From a virus, in the IMG/VR virus record IMGVR_UViG_3300035698_008202, positions 1-21,931 of that record: a DNA stretch of 21,931 nucleotides; one strand, 5' to 3'. Shown here one piece after another: positions 13,234-21,055 of the stretch (the stretch's first letter is position 1; each line of letters opens with the position of its first letter). The notes below the pieces were generated by a model. It searched no databases. It was not told where the DNA came from and saw only the letters and a program-made list of their open reading frames with translations. Made by a program: the position numbers and the translations under genes.

Positions 13234-13661
13234 AGTTTCATAACCCCGCACGTCACTACCCTAGCTACCTAGTGCATGTTTATTTGAAGGACGGGCGTAA
13301 GCTAAATGTACGAGGTTCGTGTACACCTGAGATCAGTATTCCTATGAATGAGGAAGATGTCCTGGCGACTGTTGTCAAGATTGTCAACGCTAGTCGTGAA
13401 GTAGTGTTGGTTCGATTGCTAGTCGATGGTGAATGGTCCGATTACAGTGAGGAAGCCCTGGAAGCCGTGTTAACGCCGCCAAAGCCGCGTTGCAGGTGCA
13501 AAAATCCTGAGTCTTGCGGCGAAGCCAAGATGTGCAGCGGGGGTGTGACGGCATGTGTACAAAGCTGCAAACTGAAATCCAAGACAGAACCCAAAATAGA
13601 ACCCAAGCCAGAACCCGAGTCGGAAGACTACGGTAATGAATACGGGCTAGGTTGCAGTTAA
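13230..13661 (+). CDS. Cys-rich hypothetical protein (143 aa)
   Basis: Not recognised. ATGA overlap at the start, with GGAGGGATGTAAA as ribosome binding site. The N-terminal ~80 residues look like a small beta domain (YLVHVYLKDGRKLNVRG). Residues 88-113 hold six Cys (88, 90, 96, 102, 109, 113) in a short knot-like or zinc-like cluster. A spacer of repeated K-x-E-P units (TEPKIEPKPEPES) and a short tail with Cys142 follow. Neighbouring thioredoxin-fold and DUF1360-like genes make disulfide chemistry worth considering. Two TGACAAA copies separate it from the terminase start. Confidence 0.65.
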   Translation: MKFHNPARHYPSYLVHVYLKDGRKLNVRGSCTPEISIPMNEEDVLATVVKIVNASREVVLVRLLVDGEWSDYSEEALEAVLTPPKPRCRCKNPESCGEAKMCSGGVTACVQSCKLKSKTEPKIEPKPEPESEDYGNEYGLGCS

Positions 13662-13686
13662 TAAGGACTCTGACAAAGAGTGACAA

Positions 13687-15354
13687 ATGGGTGAGTTGCA
13701 GAATTCCTTCCGAGAGGCTATTGCAAGCGGTATGAAAAGCCGGACAATGACCTCAGCATCTCGATGGGCTACTAACAGGCGTATTATGGGCGGGGACTTT
13801 GCAGGGCCGTACGGATACGAGGCTTACCCGTGGTGTAAGGAGATTCAAGACTCAAAGGCAGCTTATAATGTTGCGATGAAAGCGGCCCAGATGGGGGTCA
13901 CAGAAGTTGCCATCAACCAAGCGTTTTATGTTGTGGATGTACTGCGAAAAGATGTGCTGTACGTCCTCCCCACATTAAGCAACGCCAGCGACTTTGCGAA
14001 AGCTAGATTCAATACAGCATTACTGTACAGCCCCTACTTGAAGGACCTTTTCACTGATACCAACACTGTTGGCTTGAAGCAAGCTGGAGGCGTGAATCTA
14101 TATATCAGGGGCTCACGAGGAGATTCCAATTTGAAGTCAATTCCGGTCTCGACGCTGATTCTTGATGAAGTGAACGAGATGGATCAGAAGCAAATTTGGC
14201 TGGCATTAGAGCGATTGTCAGGACACGTTGAGAAATGGGTGTGGGCCATTTCAACCCCGACAATCCCTAAATTCGGAGTACATAAACTATACGAACAAGG
14301 GTCTCAAGAGCATTATATGTTTAAGTGCCCTCACTGTGGCCGCAGCACGGAGTTGGTTTGGCCAGACTGCATTGAAATATGCGGGGAGACAGTGTCAGAC
14401 CCAAGATGCAAAGAATCATACTTGAAGTGCAAAGAATGCGGGCACAAGTTGGACCACAAACATAAAGCCGGTTGGTTAAACTTGGATACGACTAACTGGG
14501 AATCAACGGTAAGCTGTGACGAGGATTTTCGCAGCTTCCTAATCAACCAGTTATACAGCTTCACAGTGTCGCCAGGTGAGATTGTTGTTGCCCATTTTCG
14601 AGGGCTGGGCGACGAGGCCGCGATGGTTGAGTTCCACAACTCAAAGCTAGGCCAACCATACGTTCCGGCAGGTGGGTTAGTGACGGACACAGAAATTGAC
14701 CGCGCAGTTGCAGGGTACAGCAAAAACGACCCAAGGCCTCAAGTTGGCGGTGATCGCCTCATTTGTATGGGAGTTGACCAAGGCAAAGTGAACAACATAG
14801 TAATTGTAGAATTTTTCTTCGATCAATACGGCCGCGACTTAAACGCAGCAGCATTTGCCAAGCTACTATGGGAGGGGAAGGTTCCGGGCGATGATTTCAC
14901 AGAACTCGACAGACTTATGCGAGAATTTCAAGTCTTGATGTGCGTTATTGACCCTGACCCTCAAATTAACGACGCTCGGAGATTTGCCCGTCGCTTCCCA
15001 GGATACGTCTACCTCTGTAGATACAGACGCGGAGTCACTGGCAAAGAAATGCAAATCAGCGAAGAAGGCGGCGGAGCACCTATACTTACCGTGGATCGCA
15101 CCAACTGGTTGGATGCAGCACTCGGACGTTTTCACAGCGGTAGGATTCAGATTCCGGCAGATACTAGCTTAGAGTTTAAGGAGCACCTGAAGAATATCGT
15201 CCGAACCTTCGAGAAGGATGACCTTAACAACCCACGAGCCCTTTATATCAACACCGGCATGGACCATTATGTACATGCTCTGAATTATGCCGAGATGGCC
15301 CTTCCGCTGGCGGCAAGTATAGTAACTAACCGAGACATCGCGAGCTTCCTGTGA
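13687..15354 (+). CDS. terL: Terminase large subunit, GpA type (555 aa)
   Basis: Packaging motor and nuclease that cuts concatemeric DNA and drives it into the prohead. Visible marks: a GpA-type deviant Walker A around K65-A-A-Q-M-G-V-T-E73 (no G-K-S/T), Walker B L157-I-L-D-E161, coupling motif S189-T-P near 191, and a zinc cluster C214-x2-C217...C248-x2-C251. Nuclease-type acidic residues follow: D364 in GVDQG, D422 and D424 in VIDPDP, and D526 in GMDHYVHALNYAEMA. The Cys4 insert and A-Q-M-G-V-T-E resemble lambda GpA relatives rather than TerL of T4 type. Length is within the family range. A small subunit is not next to it; the gene at 3578 is the best candidate. Confidence 0.9.
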   Translation: MGELQNSFREAIASGMKSRTMTSASRWATNRRIMGGDFAGPYGYEAYPWCKEIQDSKAAYNVAMKAAQMGVTEVAINQAFYVVDVLRKDVLYVLPTLSNASDFAKARFNTALLYSPYLKDLFTDTNTVGLKQAGGVNLYIRGSRGDSNLKSIPVSTLILDEVNEMDQKQIWLALERLSGHVEKWVWAISTPTIPKFGVHKLYEQGSQEHYMFKCPHCGRSTELVWPDCIEICGETVSDPRCKESYLKCKECGHKLDHKHKAGWLNLDTTNWESTVSCDEDFRSFLINQLYSFTVSPGEIVVAHFRGLGDEAAMVEFHNSKLGQPYVPAGGLVTDTEIDRAVAGYSKNDPRPQVGGDRLICMGVDQGKVNNIVIVEFFFDQYGRDLNAAAFAKLLWEGKVPGDDFTELDRLMREFQVLMCVIDPDPQINDARRFARRFPGYVYLCRYRRGVTGKEMQISEEGGGAPILTVDRTNWLDAALGRFHSGRIQIPADTSLEFKEHLKNIVRTFEKDDLNNPRALYINTGMDHYVHALNYAEMALPLAASIVTNRDIASFL

Positions 15355-15381
15355 AAAACAAGAAAAGATACCTGGAGATTC

Positions 15382-17202
15382 ATGATGGCGAATAAACCTT
15401 TCTCTGTGCTGGATTCAAGACACCCACGATACTTCCATGACGTACCCTACTGGGCCAAGTGGCGTGAAGTGTATGACGGAGGAGAGACCTACGCTCAGAG
15501 GTATCTCACCAAATTCAACGACCGTGAATCTTCAGATGATTACAATAATCGCCTAGCAATCACCCCCATACCCGCTTATGCCAAGGCTGCTGTAAACGAC
15601 GTGCGTAACGCGATCTTCCAGCGAATGCGAGACATCACACGGAGAGACGGATCAACAGCCTACATGCAAGCCGCCGCTGGCGAGAATGGCGGCGTGGACC
15701 TCAAAGGCAGCACAATGAACGGCTTCCTGGGCATCGACATCCTAACAGAGTTGCTTGTAATGGGCAAAGTAGGTGTGTACGTTGATATGCCACAGCTATC
15801 CGGTCCCACCCTTGCTGATACTGGAGGCGCTCGGCCCTACCTGTACATGTATCAAGTGGAAGACATTCTTGCATGGTCGCTGTCTAAGCCAGAAGACCCC
15901 GGTGAATTCCAAGCCGTCTTGCTTAGGGACAAGGGCATTGATTTTACTCAACATGATATGTACGACATTAAGATGCCAGGGAGCGAATACGAGCGGTACC
16001 GCTTAATTTGGATCGACAAGGAAACAGGATTTGTCAATGTTCAATTCTACGATGCAGAGGGTATGGCTATCTCACCAGACGGTGAATATGCCGCTGAAGT
16101 CCCCGTTGTATTAGCGTTGACTCGAATCCCATTTGTTATTTTAGATATTGGCGATAGCCTCCTGAAAGATGTGTCTAACCATCAGGCCGCCTTACTCAAT
16201 TTGACTTCGGCCGATGTCGCCTATGCCCTAAGGTCAAACTTCCCGTTCTACGTAGAGCAGCAAGACTCGCGAGCAATGGGGGCTCACCTTAAACATGCAC
16301 AAAGTTCTGATGGAACGGCAATGGCTGGCGGGCAGCGAGCGGGAGGTAGGGAAGTAGCAGTTGGCTCAACACACGGTAGAACCTACGACCTAGGGGCGAA
16401 TGCGCCAGGTTTTATTCATCCATCCTCTGAACCGCTGGAAGCGTCAATCAAGTTGCAGGAAAAACTGGAGGACGACATCAGGAAACTTGTCAACTTAGCT
16501 GTTACCAATAAAATAGGGAAACGGGCCACCTCAGCCGAGGCCTTAAAGCTGAGCGATCAAGGTTTGGAAGCTGGGTTATCTTACATTGGTCTGATCCTGG
16601 AGAGCAGCGAGCGTAGCCTGTCGCAATACTGGGCGGCATACGAAGAACGCCGACCTGAGAACAGGCAAATCGCCACGGTGAAGTACCCTGACCGATACAG
16701 CTTGAAGACAGATCAAGATCGAATCGAAGAAGCTAAGAAGCTGGCCGAATTGATGTTCAAAGTGCCGGGCACGGCGGCTAAGAAGGAACTTTCCAAAGGC
16801 ATCGCCACGGCATTACTATCAGGCAGGGTGAAGACAGACACGCTCGATAAAATTTTCACTGAGATTGACGCCGCCAATTATGCGACGAGCGACCCTGAGA
16901 CTATCATCAGCGCGCAAGAGGCTGGCTTATGTGGAGACCAGGTGGCGTCGATGGCCTTAGGGTTTGATGAAGATGAGTACCTGCAAGCACGTAAGGACCA
17001 TCTTGATAGGGTGACTCGAATCCTAAAGGCTCAGACCTCGATCAAAGGTGCAGACAACCCGGCTGCCCGAGGCATAGACGATTTGTCAACTGATCCTGTA
17101 GGGGCAGGCCGTAAGGAACGTGACGACGCTACAGATACAACGTTCAGTGACACAGCAGTAAAGCCAGTTCGTGGCAAAGGCCGAGCAAATAAAGAGGAAT
17201 AA
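15382..17202 (+). CDS. Portal protein, DUF4055-like (606 aa)
   Basis: Forms the dodecameric ring at one capsid vertex through which DNA passes. Position directly after the large terminase and before adaptor, scaffold and capsid genes is typical. The N-terminal half shows the DUF4055 portal pattern: WAKWREVYDGGETYAQRYL, a Y-x-N-R-L stretch, NDVRNAIFQRMRDI, FLGIDILTELLVMGKVGVYVD, and RPYLYMY...EDILAWSL. The C-terminal ~100 residues are charged and low in complexity. Two ATGs are adjacent; GGAG is 4 bases from 15382 and 7 from 15385, so 15385 may be the real start. Longer than many DUF4055 proteins because of the C-terminal extension. Confidence 0.85.
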   Translation: MMANKPFSVLDSRHPRYFHDVPYWAKWREVYDGGETYAQRYLTKFNDRESSDDYNNRLAITPIPAYAKAAVNDVRNAIFQRMRDITRRDGSTAYMQAAAGENGGVDLKGSTMNGFLGIDILTELLVMGKVGVYVDMPQLSGPTLADTGGARPYLYMYQVEDILAWSLSKPEDPGEFQAVLLRDKGIDFTQHDMYDIKMPGSEYERYRLIWIDKETGFVNVQFYDAEGMAISPDGEYAAEVPVVLALTRIPFVILDIGDSLLKDVSNHQAALLNLTSADVAYALRSNFPFYVEQQDSRAMGAHLKHAQSSDGTAMAGGQRAGGREVAVGSTHGRTYDLGANAPGFIHPSSEPLEASIKLQEKLEDDIRKLVNLAVTNKIGKRATSAEALKLSDQGLEAGLSYIGLILESSERSLSQYWAAYEERRPENRQIATVKYPDRYSLKTDQDRIEEAKKLAELMFKVPGTAAKKELSKGIATALLSGRVKTDTLDKIFTEIDAANYATSDPETIISAQEAGLCGDQVASMALGFDEDEYLQARKDHLDRVTRILKAQTSIKGADNPAARGIDDLSTDPVGAGRKERDDATDTTFSDTAVKPVRGKGRANKEE

Positions 17203-17218
17203 CCTCTGAGGATTCGAT

Positions 17219-17743
17219 ATGTACACGTACTACGGAATACTAGCGGACGCCAACACCTACTTTTCAAACCGTCTTCACGAAGAGGTTTGGACAGACTCCT
17301 CAACTGAAGATCGTAGAAAAGCCTTAATCTGGGCAACTGCCATCATTGACGCTCTGAACTTCAAAGGGCGTAAGGCGGCCGTTTATGATATCCTGTTTGA
17401 CGAAGATGGTGCGATGTTGGAAGTCACAGATGAAGAACTCAGGGATGCGGATTGGTCGCAGGATTTGGAGTTCCCGCGAGACACGGATGAGGAAGTCCCA
17501 GAAGAGATCGAAATCGCCACCTGGGAAATTGCTTATAACCTCTTAGATGGGGTTGATCCTGACCTTGAAATTGAAAACCTGGGAGTGGTCAGCCAGGGAA
17601 TTGCGTCTGTCAGAACTACGTACAACCGGAACCACACACAGATTGAACATCTGACGAACGGGGTTCCAAGTGCCGCAGCATGGAGATACCTACGCCCATA
17701 CCTGCGTGACAGCGCTGCAATTAAATTTAGTAGGGTAGACTAA
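17219..17743 (+). CDS. Head-tail adaptor-like protein (174 aa)
   Basis: Follows the portal gene by 16 bases with GAGGA upstream. The opening (YYGILADANTYFSNRL...W...RRKALIWATAIIDALNFKG) matches the pattern I recall for head-tail connector proteins of the gp6/DnaT-like group: a short Y-x-D-A-x-x-Y-F start, R-x-x-A-L-x-x-A-x-x-x-I-D-x-L-x-F-x-G, then F-P-R, then a late E-I-A-x-x-L-L-D-G helix. It probably binds beneath the portal to complete the head after packaging. An acidic insert (ATWEIAYNLL preceded by DTDEEVPEEIE) is present. Confidence 0.75.
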   Translation: MYTYYGILADANTYFSNRLHEEVWTDSSTEDRRKALIWATAIIDALNFKGRKAAVYDILFDEDGAMLEVTDEELRDADWSQDLEFPRDTDEEVPEEIEIATWEIAYNLLDGVDPDLEIENLGVVSQGIASVRTTYNRNHTQIEHLTNGVPSAAAWRYLRPYLRDSAAIKFSRVD

Positions 17744-17763
17744 TATCTATTAGGAGAGTTTTA

Positions 17764-18693
17764 ATGTCGAATTGCAAGCTGAATGACCTAATCTGGACGA
17801 AGCCGACGTTGGCCTGTTATGAAGGCGGAGACGGCGGAGACGGCGGAGATGGTGGAGACGGTGGAGATGGTGGAGACAGTGCGGTACAAGCTGCTGAAGC
17901 AGCCGCCGCTGCCGCCGCTGCGGATGCTGTCACTAAGGCCGAGGAGGCTCGCGCCGCCGCTGAGGCAGCACGAAAGAACACGGAGAAGACCTTCTCGCAA
18001 GCTGATCTGAATACCTTCCTAGCTGAAGATCGTCGTAAGCACCAGGAAAAAACCAGCCAGTTGGAGCAGAGCTACAAGCAGCTTCTTGATGATAAGAGTT
18101 TGCAAAAAGAGCAGCGAGCTAAGCTGGAGGCTGACCTTCAAGACGTGCAGAAAATGTCGCGTACGAAAGAGCAGCAGGCTGAATTTGACCGCAAGCAAGA
18201 GCGCGAACGCTACACAACCGAAGTGGACTCCTTGAAAGAACAAGTCCAGCAGTGGGAAGCCATGTTTAAGAGTTCCGTAATTGACCGGTCTCTTCAAGAT
18301 GCGGCCAACGCTCAGGACGCGTTTAATGCAAACCAAATTATGGGACTACTGCGCCCGATGACCCGTATGCAGGAAGGGCAGGACGACAATGGAAACCCGC
18401 TTGGGCTGTTTTCGCCTGTCATTGACTTCCCAGATATCGCTGAGACAACTGGGGAGCAAGTAACTACCCTTAGAACCCCCGAAGAAGCAGTACAACGAAT
18501 GAAGGAATTGCCTCAGCTTTATGGTAATCTCTTCAAGTCAAACGTTGTCAGCGGTGTTGGATCGGGTTCCGCGACCGGCGGCGTTAAGTCGGGTGAAGGC
18601 CGTATTGATCCTACGAAATTGACGCCAGAGCAATATCGTAAGGTTCGCAAGGAAAACCCAGAAGCCTTGGGCCTAAAGCAGCGACTCGCTTAA
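17764..18693 (+). CDS. Scaffold protein (309 aa) with GGD repeat
   Basis: Guides capsid assembly from inside the prohead. It lies just before the major capsid gene and has the expected make-up: a low-complexity acidic N-terminus with six Gly-Gly-Asp units (residues 21-38), an Ala-rich helical stretch, long coiled coil (about 75-165, Glu/Gln/Lys rich), and a C-terminus with helix-turn-helix character (DPTKLTPEQYRKVRKENPEALGL), often the capsid-binding part. AGGAGAG precedes ATG. The first residues (L-I-W-T-K-P-T-L-A-C-Y) strikingly match the start of the capsid protein. No protease domain was recognised in it. Confidence 0.8.
   Translation: MSNCKLNDLIWTKPTLACYEGGDGGDGGDGGDGGDGGDSAVQAAEAAAAAAAADAVTKAEEARAAAEAARKNTEKTFSQADLNTFLAEDRRKHQEKTSQLEQSYKQLLDDKSLQKEQRAKLEADLQDVQKMSRTKEQQAEFDRKQERERYTTEVDSLKEQVQQWEAMFKSSVIDRSLQDAANAQDAFNANQIMGLLRPMTRMQEGQDDNGNPLGLFSPVIDFPDIAETTGEQVTTLRTPEEAVQRMKELPQLYGNLFKSNVVSGVGSGSATGGVKSGEGRIDPTKLTPEQYRKVRKENPEALGLKQRLA
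17824..17877 (+). repeat. Six 9-bp units encoding Gly-Gly-Asp
   Basis: Units GGCGGAGAC, GGCGGAGAC, GGCGGAGAT, GGTGGAGAC, GGTGGAGAT and GGTGGAGAC run without gaps inside the scaffold gene. All are in frame; differences are synonymous. Such units can vary in number by slippage, giving a flexible acidic linker. Confidence 0.9.
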
Positions 18694-18711
18694 AGAAAGG
18701 GGTCATGTTTG

Positions 18712-18759
18712 TTCAATACCTGTTGTAAGGTTTGAATTATCACCACGCCCCAAAGGGGC
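18712..18759 (+). promoter_or_regulatory. Two hairpins in the capsid gene leader
   Basis: Stem 1 pairs TTCAA (18712-18716) and ACCT (18718-18721) with AGGT (18728-18731) and TTGAA (18732-18736), with one bulged T and a GTTGTA loop. Stem 2 pairs GCCCC (18747-18751) with GGGGC (18755-18759) across AAA. They fill most of the 89-base gap before the capsid gene and could stabilise or process the capsid mRNA. No clear sigma-70 promoter is present here. Confidence 0.45.
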
Positions 18760-18782
18760 AGAAAACTAAAAGGAGAAGCAAC

Positions 18783-20201
18783 ATGAATTTGCTTTACAGT
18801 AAACCGGTCTTGGCTTGTTATGCCAATGACAACGACGCAATGATTCCGGAGCTTTGGGCACAGGAAGGATTGGCAATTCTTGAGGAAAACATGGTGATGG
18901 CCCGCTTGGTCCACCGAGATTTCAGTAATGAGGTCGCCCAATTTGGCGACGTTGTAAACACACGTCGGCCGGGCTCGTTTACGGCTAAGCGTAAGACCGA
19001 CGCTGACAGCGTCGTGAGCCAAGATGCCACCACGACCAACGTGCAGGTTCCGTTGGACCAGCACGTCTACGTGACCTTCACAATCAAGGACGGTGAAGCC
19101 AGCAAGTCCTTCCAGGACTTGGTCGAAATGTACTTGACGCCTGCCGCGCAGGAAATCGCCAGTTCGGTTGATCGCATCCTGTGTGGTCAGGTTCACCAGT
19201 TCCTAGCTAACAACGTCGGCATGTTGATGACGATGAATGGCACGCTCGCGAAAACCTACCTGTTGGAAGCTCGTGAGAAGATGAACGTCAACAAGGCGTA
19301 TGCCGGTGGCCGTAACATGATCCTTTCGCCGAGTTCGGAAACCGATCTCTTGGAGACGGAACTGTTTACCAGCGCTGAGAAGCGCGGTGATGATGGTACG
19401 GCTCTGCGGGAAGCTAGCCTTGGTCGCGTGTTTGGTTTCGATACCTACATGGATCAGAACATTCCCAGTGTCACACTGGCGAACGTTGATAATGCCGCTG
19501 GCGTCATCAACGGTGGCGAGCCCCTTGGCGAAACCACGATTGTCGTCACGATCCTGGATTACGCGGTTCAGGATGGGGAATACTTCTGGATTGCTGGCGA
19601 AGGCAAGGCACAGGAAGTCGCTTCGGCCACTGACGACGGTACCAACACCTCCGAGGTCGTGCTGGTTGACGGCATCACCGCCGCCGCTGTTGATACAGTA
19701 GCCTGCATTGCATTCAAGCAGTGCGATGTTGACGGTGAGCACCTTTCTGGGTACTCGAAGGGCATCGCCCTTGACCTGGGGGACACTGTGATGACAGAAC
19801 CGCCGCAGGTGGGTCAGTTGCTTGCGTTTAACACCGGTGCCTCTCGGCATGTTTACACGATCATCGCCATTGCTGTCGATGCTGAGGATGCTACTCGCCA
19901 CTTGGCGTGGCTTGATCGTCCGCTGGAAGCCACCGTGGCTAACAACGCGGCTGCCTACCCCGGTCCGTCTGGTTCGTTCAACTTCGCATTCCACCGCAAT
20001 GCTCTCGCGCTCGTTACACGTCCGCTGGCCCTGCCGAACACCGCCCTTGGTGTCCGCTCTGCCGTTGGTGCGTACAACGACGTGGCCATGCGTGTGTCGA
20101 TGCAGTACGATATCAGCGCACAGGGAACAATTGTCACCGCCGACCTACTCTGCGGAGTGGCTACGCTTGACGAGAACCTGGGCTGCATCATGCTTGGCTA
20201 A
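18783..20201 (+). CDS. Major capsid protein, P22-coat-like (472 aa)
   Basis: Main shell protein. ATG at 18783 follows AAAGGAG; an in-frame TTG at 18732 was rejected because it lies in the leader hairpins. Family signs of the P22 coat group are the early helix (MIPELWAQEGLAILEENMVMA), the loop FGDVVNTRRPGSFTAKR, VPLDQHVYVTFTIKDGE, QDLVEMYLTPAAQEIASSVD, and the closing TADLLCGVATLDENLGC. A middle region of about 200 residues (from ~240) is beta-rich and may be an inserted surface domain; the family match returns near FHRNALALVTRPL. Codon choice is regular and GC-richer than the left cluster, fitting high expression. The N-terminus shares K-P-x-L-A-C-Y with the scaffold. Confidence 0.85.
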   Translation: MNLLYSKPVLACYANDNDAMIPELWAQEGLAILEENMVMARLVHRDFSNEVAQFGDVVNTRRPGSFTAKRKTDADSVVSQDATTTNVQVPLDQHVYVTFTIKDGEASKSFQDLVEMYLTPAAQEIASSVDRILCGQVHQFLANNVGMLMTMNGTLAKTYLLEAREKMNVNKAYAGGRNMILSPSSETDLLETELFTSAEKRGDDGTALREASLGRVFGFDTYMDQNIPSVTLANVDNAAGVINGGEPLGETTIVVTILDYAVQDGEYFWIAGEGKAQEVASATDDGTNTSEVVLVDGITAAAVDTVACIAFKQCDVDGEHLSGYSKGIALDLGDTVMTEPPQVGQLLAFNTGASRHVYTIIAIAVDAEDATRHLAWLDRPLEATVANNAAAYPGPSGSFNFAFHRNALALVTRPLALPNTALGVRSAVGAYNDVAMRVSMQYDISAQGTIVTADLLCGVATLDENLGCIMLG

Positions 20202-20212
20202 ACCCTAATCAT

Positions 20213-20250
20213 ACCGGGCGGGTGAAAACTCGCCCGCCCGGTTTCTTTTT
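20213..20250 (+). terminator. Strong intrinsic terminator after the capsid gene
   Basis: ACCGGGCGGGTGA (20213-20225) pairs with TCGCCCGCCCGGT (20230-20242) across AAAC: 13 pairs with one T-G wobble. A T-rich run (TTCTTTTT) follows. It lies 12 bases after the capsid stop and should reduce transcription into the tail genes, setting a high capsid-to-tail ratio. Confidence 0.9.
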
Positions 20251-20268
20251 GTTGCGAGGAGGCATAGT

Positions 20269-20562
20269 ATGGGGTCAGAAATGCTTACCACACTGTTAGA
20301 ACAATTTGGGCCCCTTGTTGGTGTCATCTTATTCTTTATTTGGCGTGATTGGAAACGAGAAGATGCACTTTCCACGCGAGTAGAGAGCCTTGAAAACTAC
20401 CAGCGGGACACATTGTACCATTTGGTCGAACGTTCAACGACAGCTTTAGCTCAAAATGCTGAGTGCCTTAAATGGGTTGGCCATGTAATGGAGCGGCTTT
20501 GCAATCGTTGCCCTTACGTGGAGATAGATGGAGCACCTGAAGGTGTAAAAGATGCTAACTAG
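20269..20562 (+). CDS. Small single-pass membrane protein, holin-like (97 aa)
   Basis: AGGAGG precedes ATG by six bases. One hydrophobic segment (about residues 7-25, TTLLEQFGPLVGVILFFIW) is followed by a basic turn and a coiled-coil stretch (STRVESLENYQRDTLYHLVE). This layout resembles BhlA/UviB-type holin-like peptides and other phage one-pass proteins. Four Cys lie in the tail (C65, C78, C81 and others near NRCPYVE). Position between capsid terminator and head closure gene is unusual for a holin. The downstream gene overlaps it by 11 bases. Confidence 0.6.
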   Translation: MGSEMLTTLLEQFGPLVGVILFFIWRDWKREDALSTRVESLENYQRDTLYHLVERSTTALAQNAECLKWVGHVMERLCNRCPYVEIDGAPEGVKDAN

Positions 20563-21055
20563 CGTTAATAGAAGCATGAACCGCTTCATAAGAAAAACAT
20601 TATACAGTCTCAAGAGACAGTATGGTGGCCGTGTGGATGTGTACAGTCTAACATCAACAGATACAGACTATGCAAGTGGGGTGAAGACGTATGCCCGCGA
20701 TATGACACGGGTCGTGAGATGTATAGTTCTCCCAGTCAAGATTCAGCGTGAGGTTGTTCAGTCAATCTCACAAATCTCAGCTAACAAGATGTTTGTCTAT
20801 GGCGGGACTTATGATGCAGGGACAAGGATGTTTATTATTGACGCCCGTGATTTACCTGGTGCTTACGAGATAACTAACGATGATTGGTTAGTTTACGATA
20901 GCCATCGCTATGATATTAAAAGCATTACTGAGTTTGAACAACATACTGGCTGGGTGATTGTGGGCAAAGAGATTAGGGGCGTACGACCGGAACAGATTTT
21001 CCAGGTTAAGGTCGGGAACTCATTGAGCGTTGACCACGAAGTAGAGCAGACATAA
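20552..21055 (+). CDS. Head closure / stopper-like protein (167 aa)
   Basis: It follows the capsid gene region and precedes tail completion and tube genes, the usual place for the head stopper (SPP1 gp16-like). The N-terminal part (QYGGRVDVYSLTSTDTDYASGVKTY) and the beta-rich middle (RMFIIDARDLPG, DDWLVYDSHRYDIKSI, GWVIVGKEIRG) fit that small beta-barrel family. ATG at 20552 overlaps the upstream gene by 11 bases; an alternative ATG at 20576 would drop eight residues, and neither has a strong ribosome site. Its stop overlaps the next start as TAATG. Confidence 0.65.
   Translation: MLTSVNRSMNRFIRKTLYSLKRQYGGRVDVYSLTSTDTDYASGVKTYARDMTRVVRCIVLPVKIQREVVQSISQISANKMFVYGGTYDAGTRMFIIDARDLPGAYEITNDDWLVYDSHRYDIKSITEFEQHTGWVIVGKEIRGVRPEQIFQVKVGNSLSVDHEVEQT

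Noticed and set aside
19203-19994. 263-codon open frame on the - strand inside the capsid gene
   Set aside because: The sense frame is a clear capsid protein; the antisense product has no recognisable features and reflects regular codon use.
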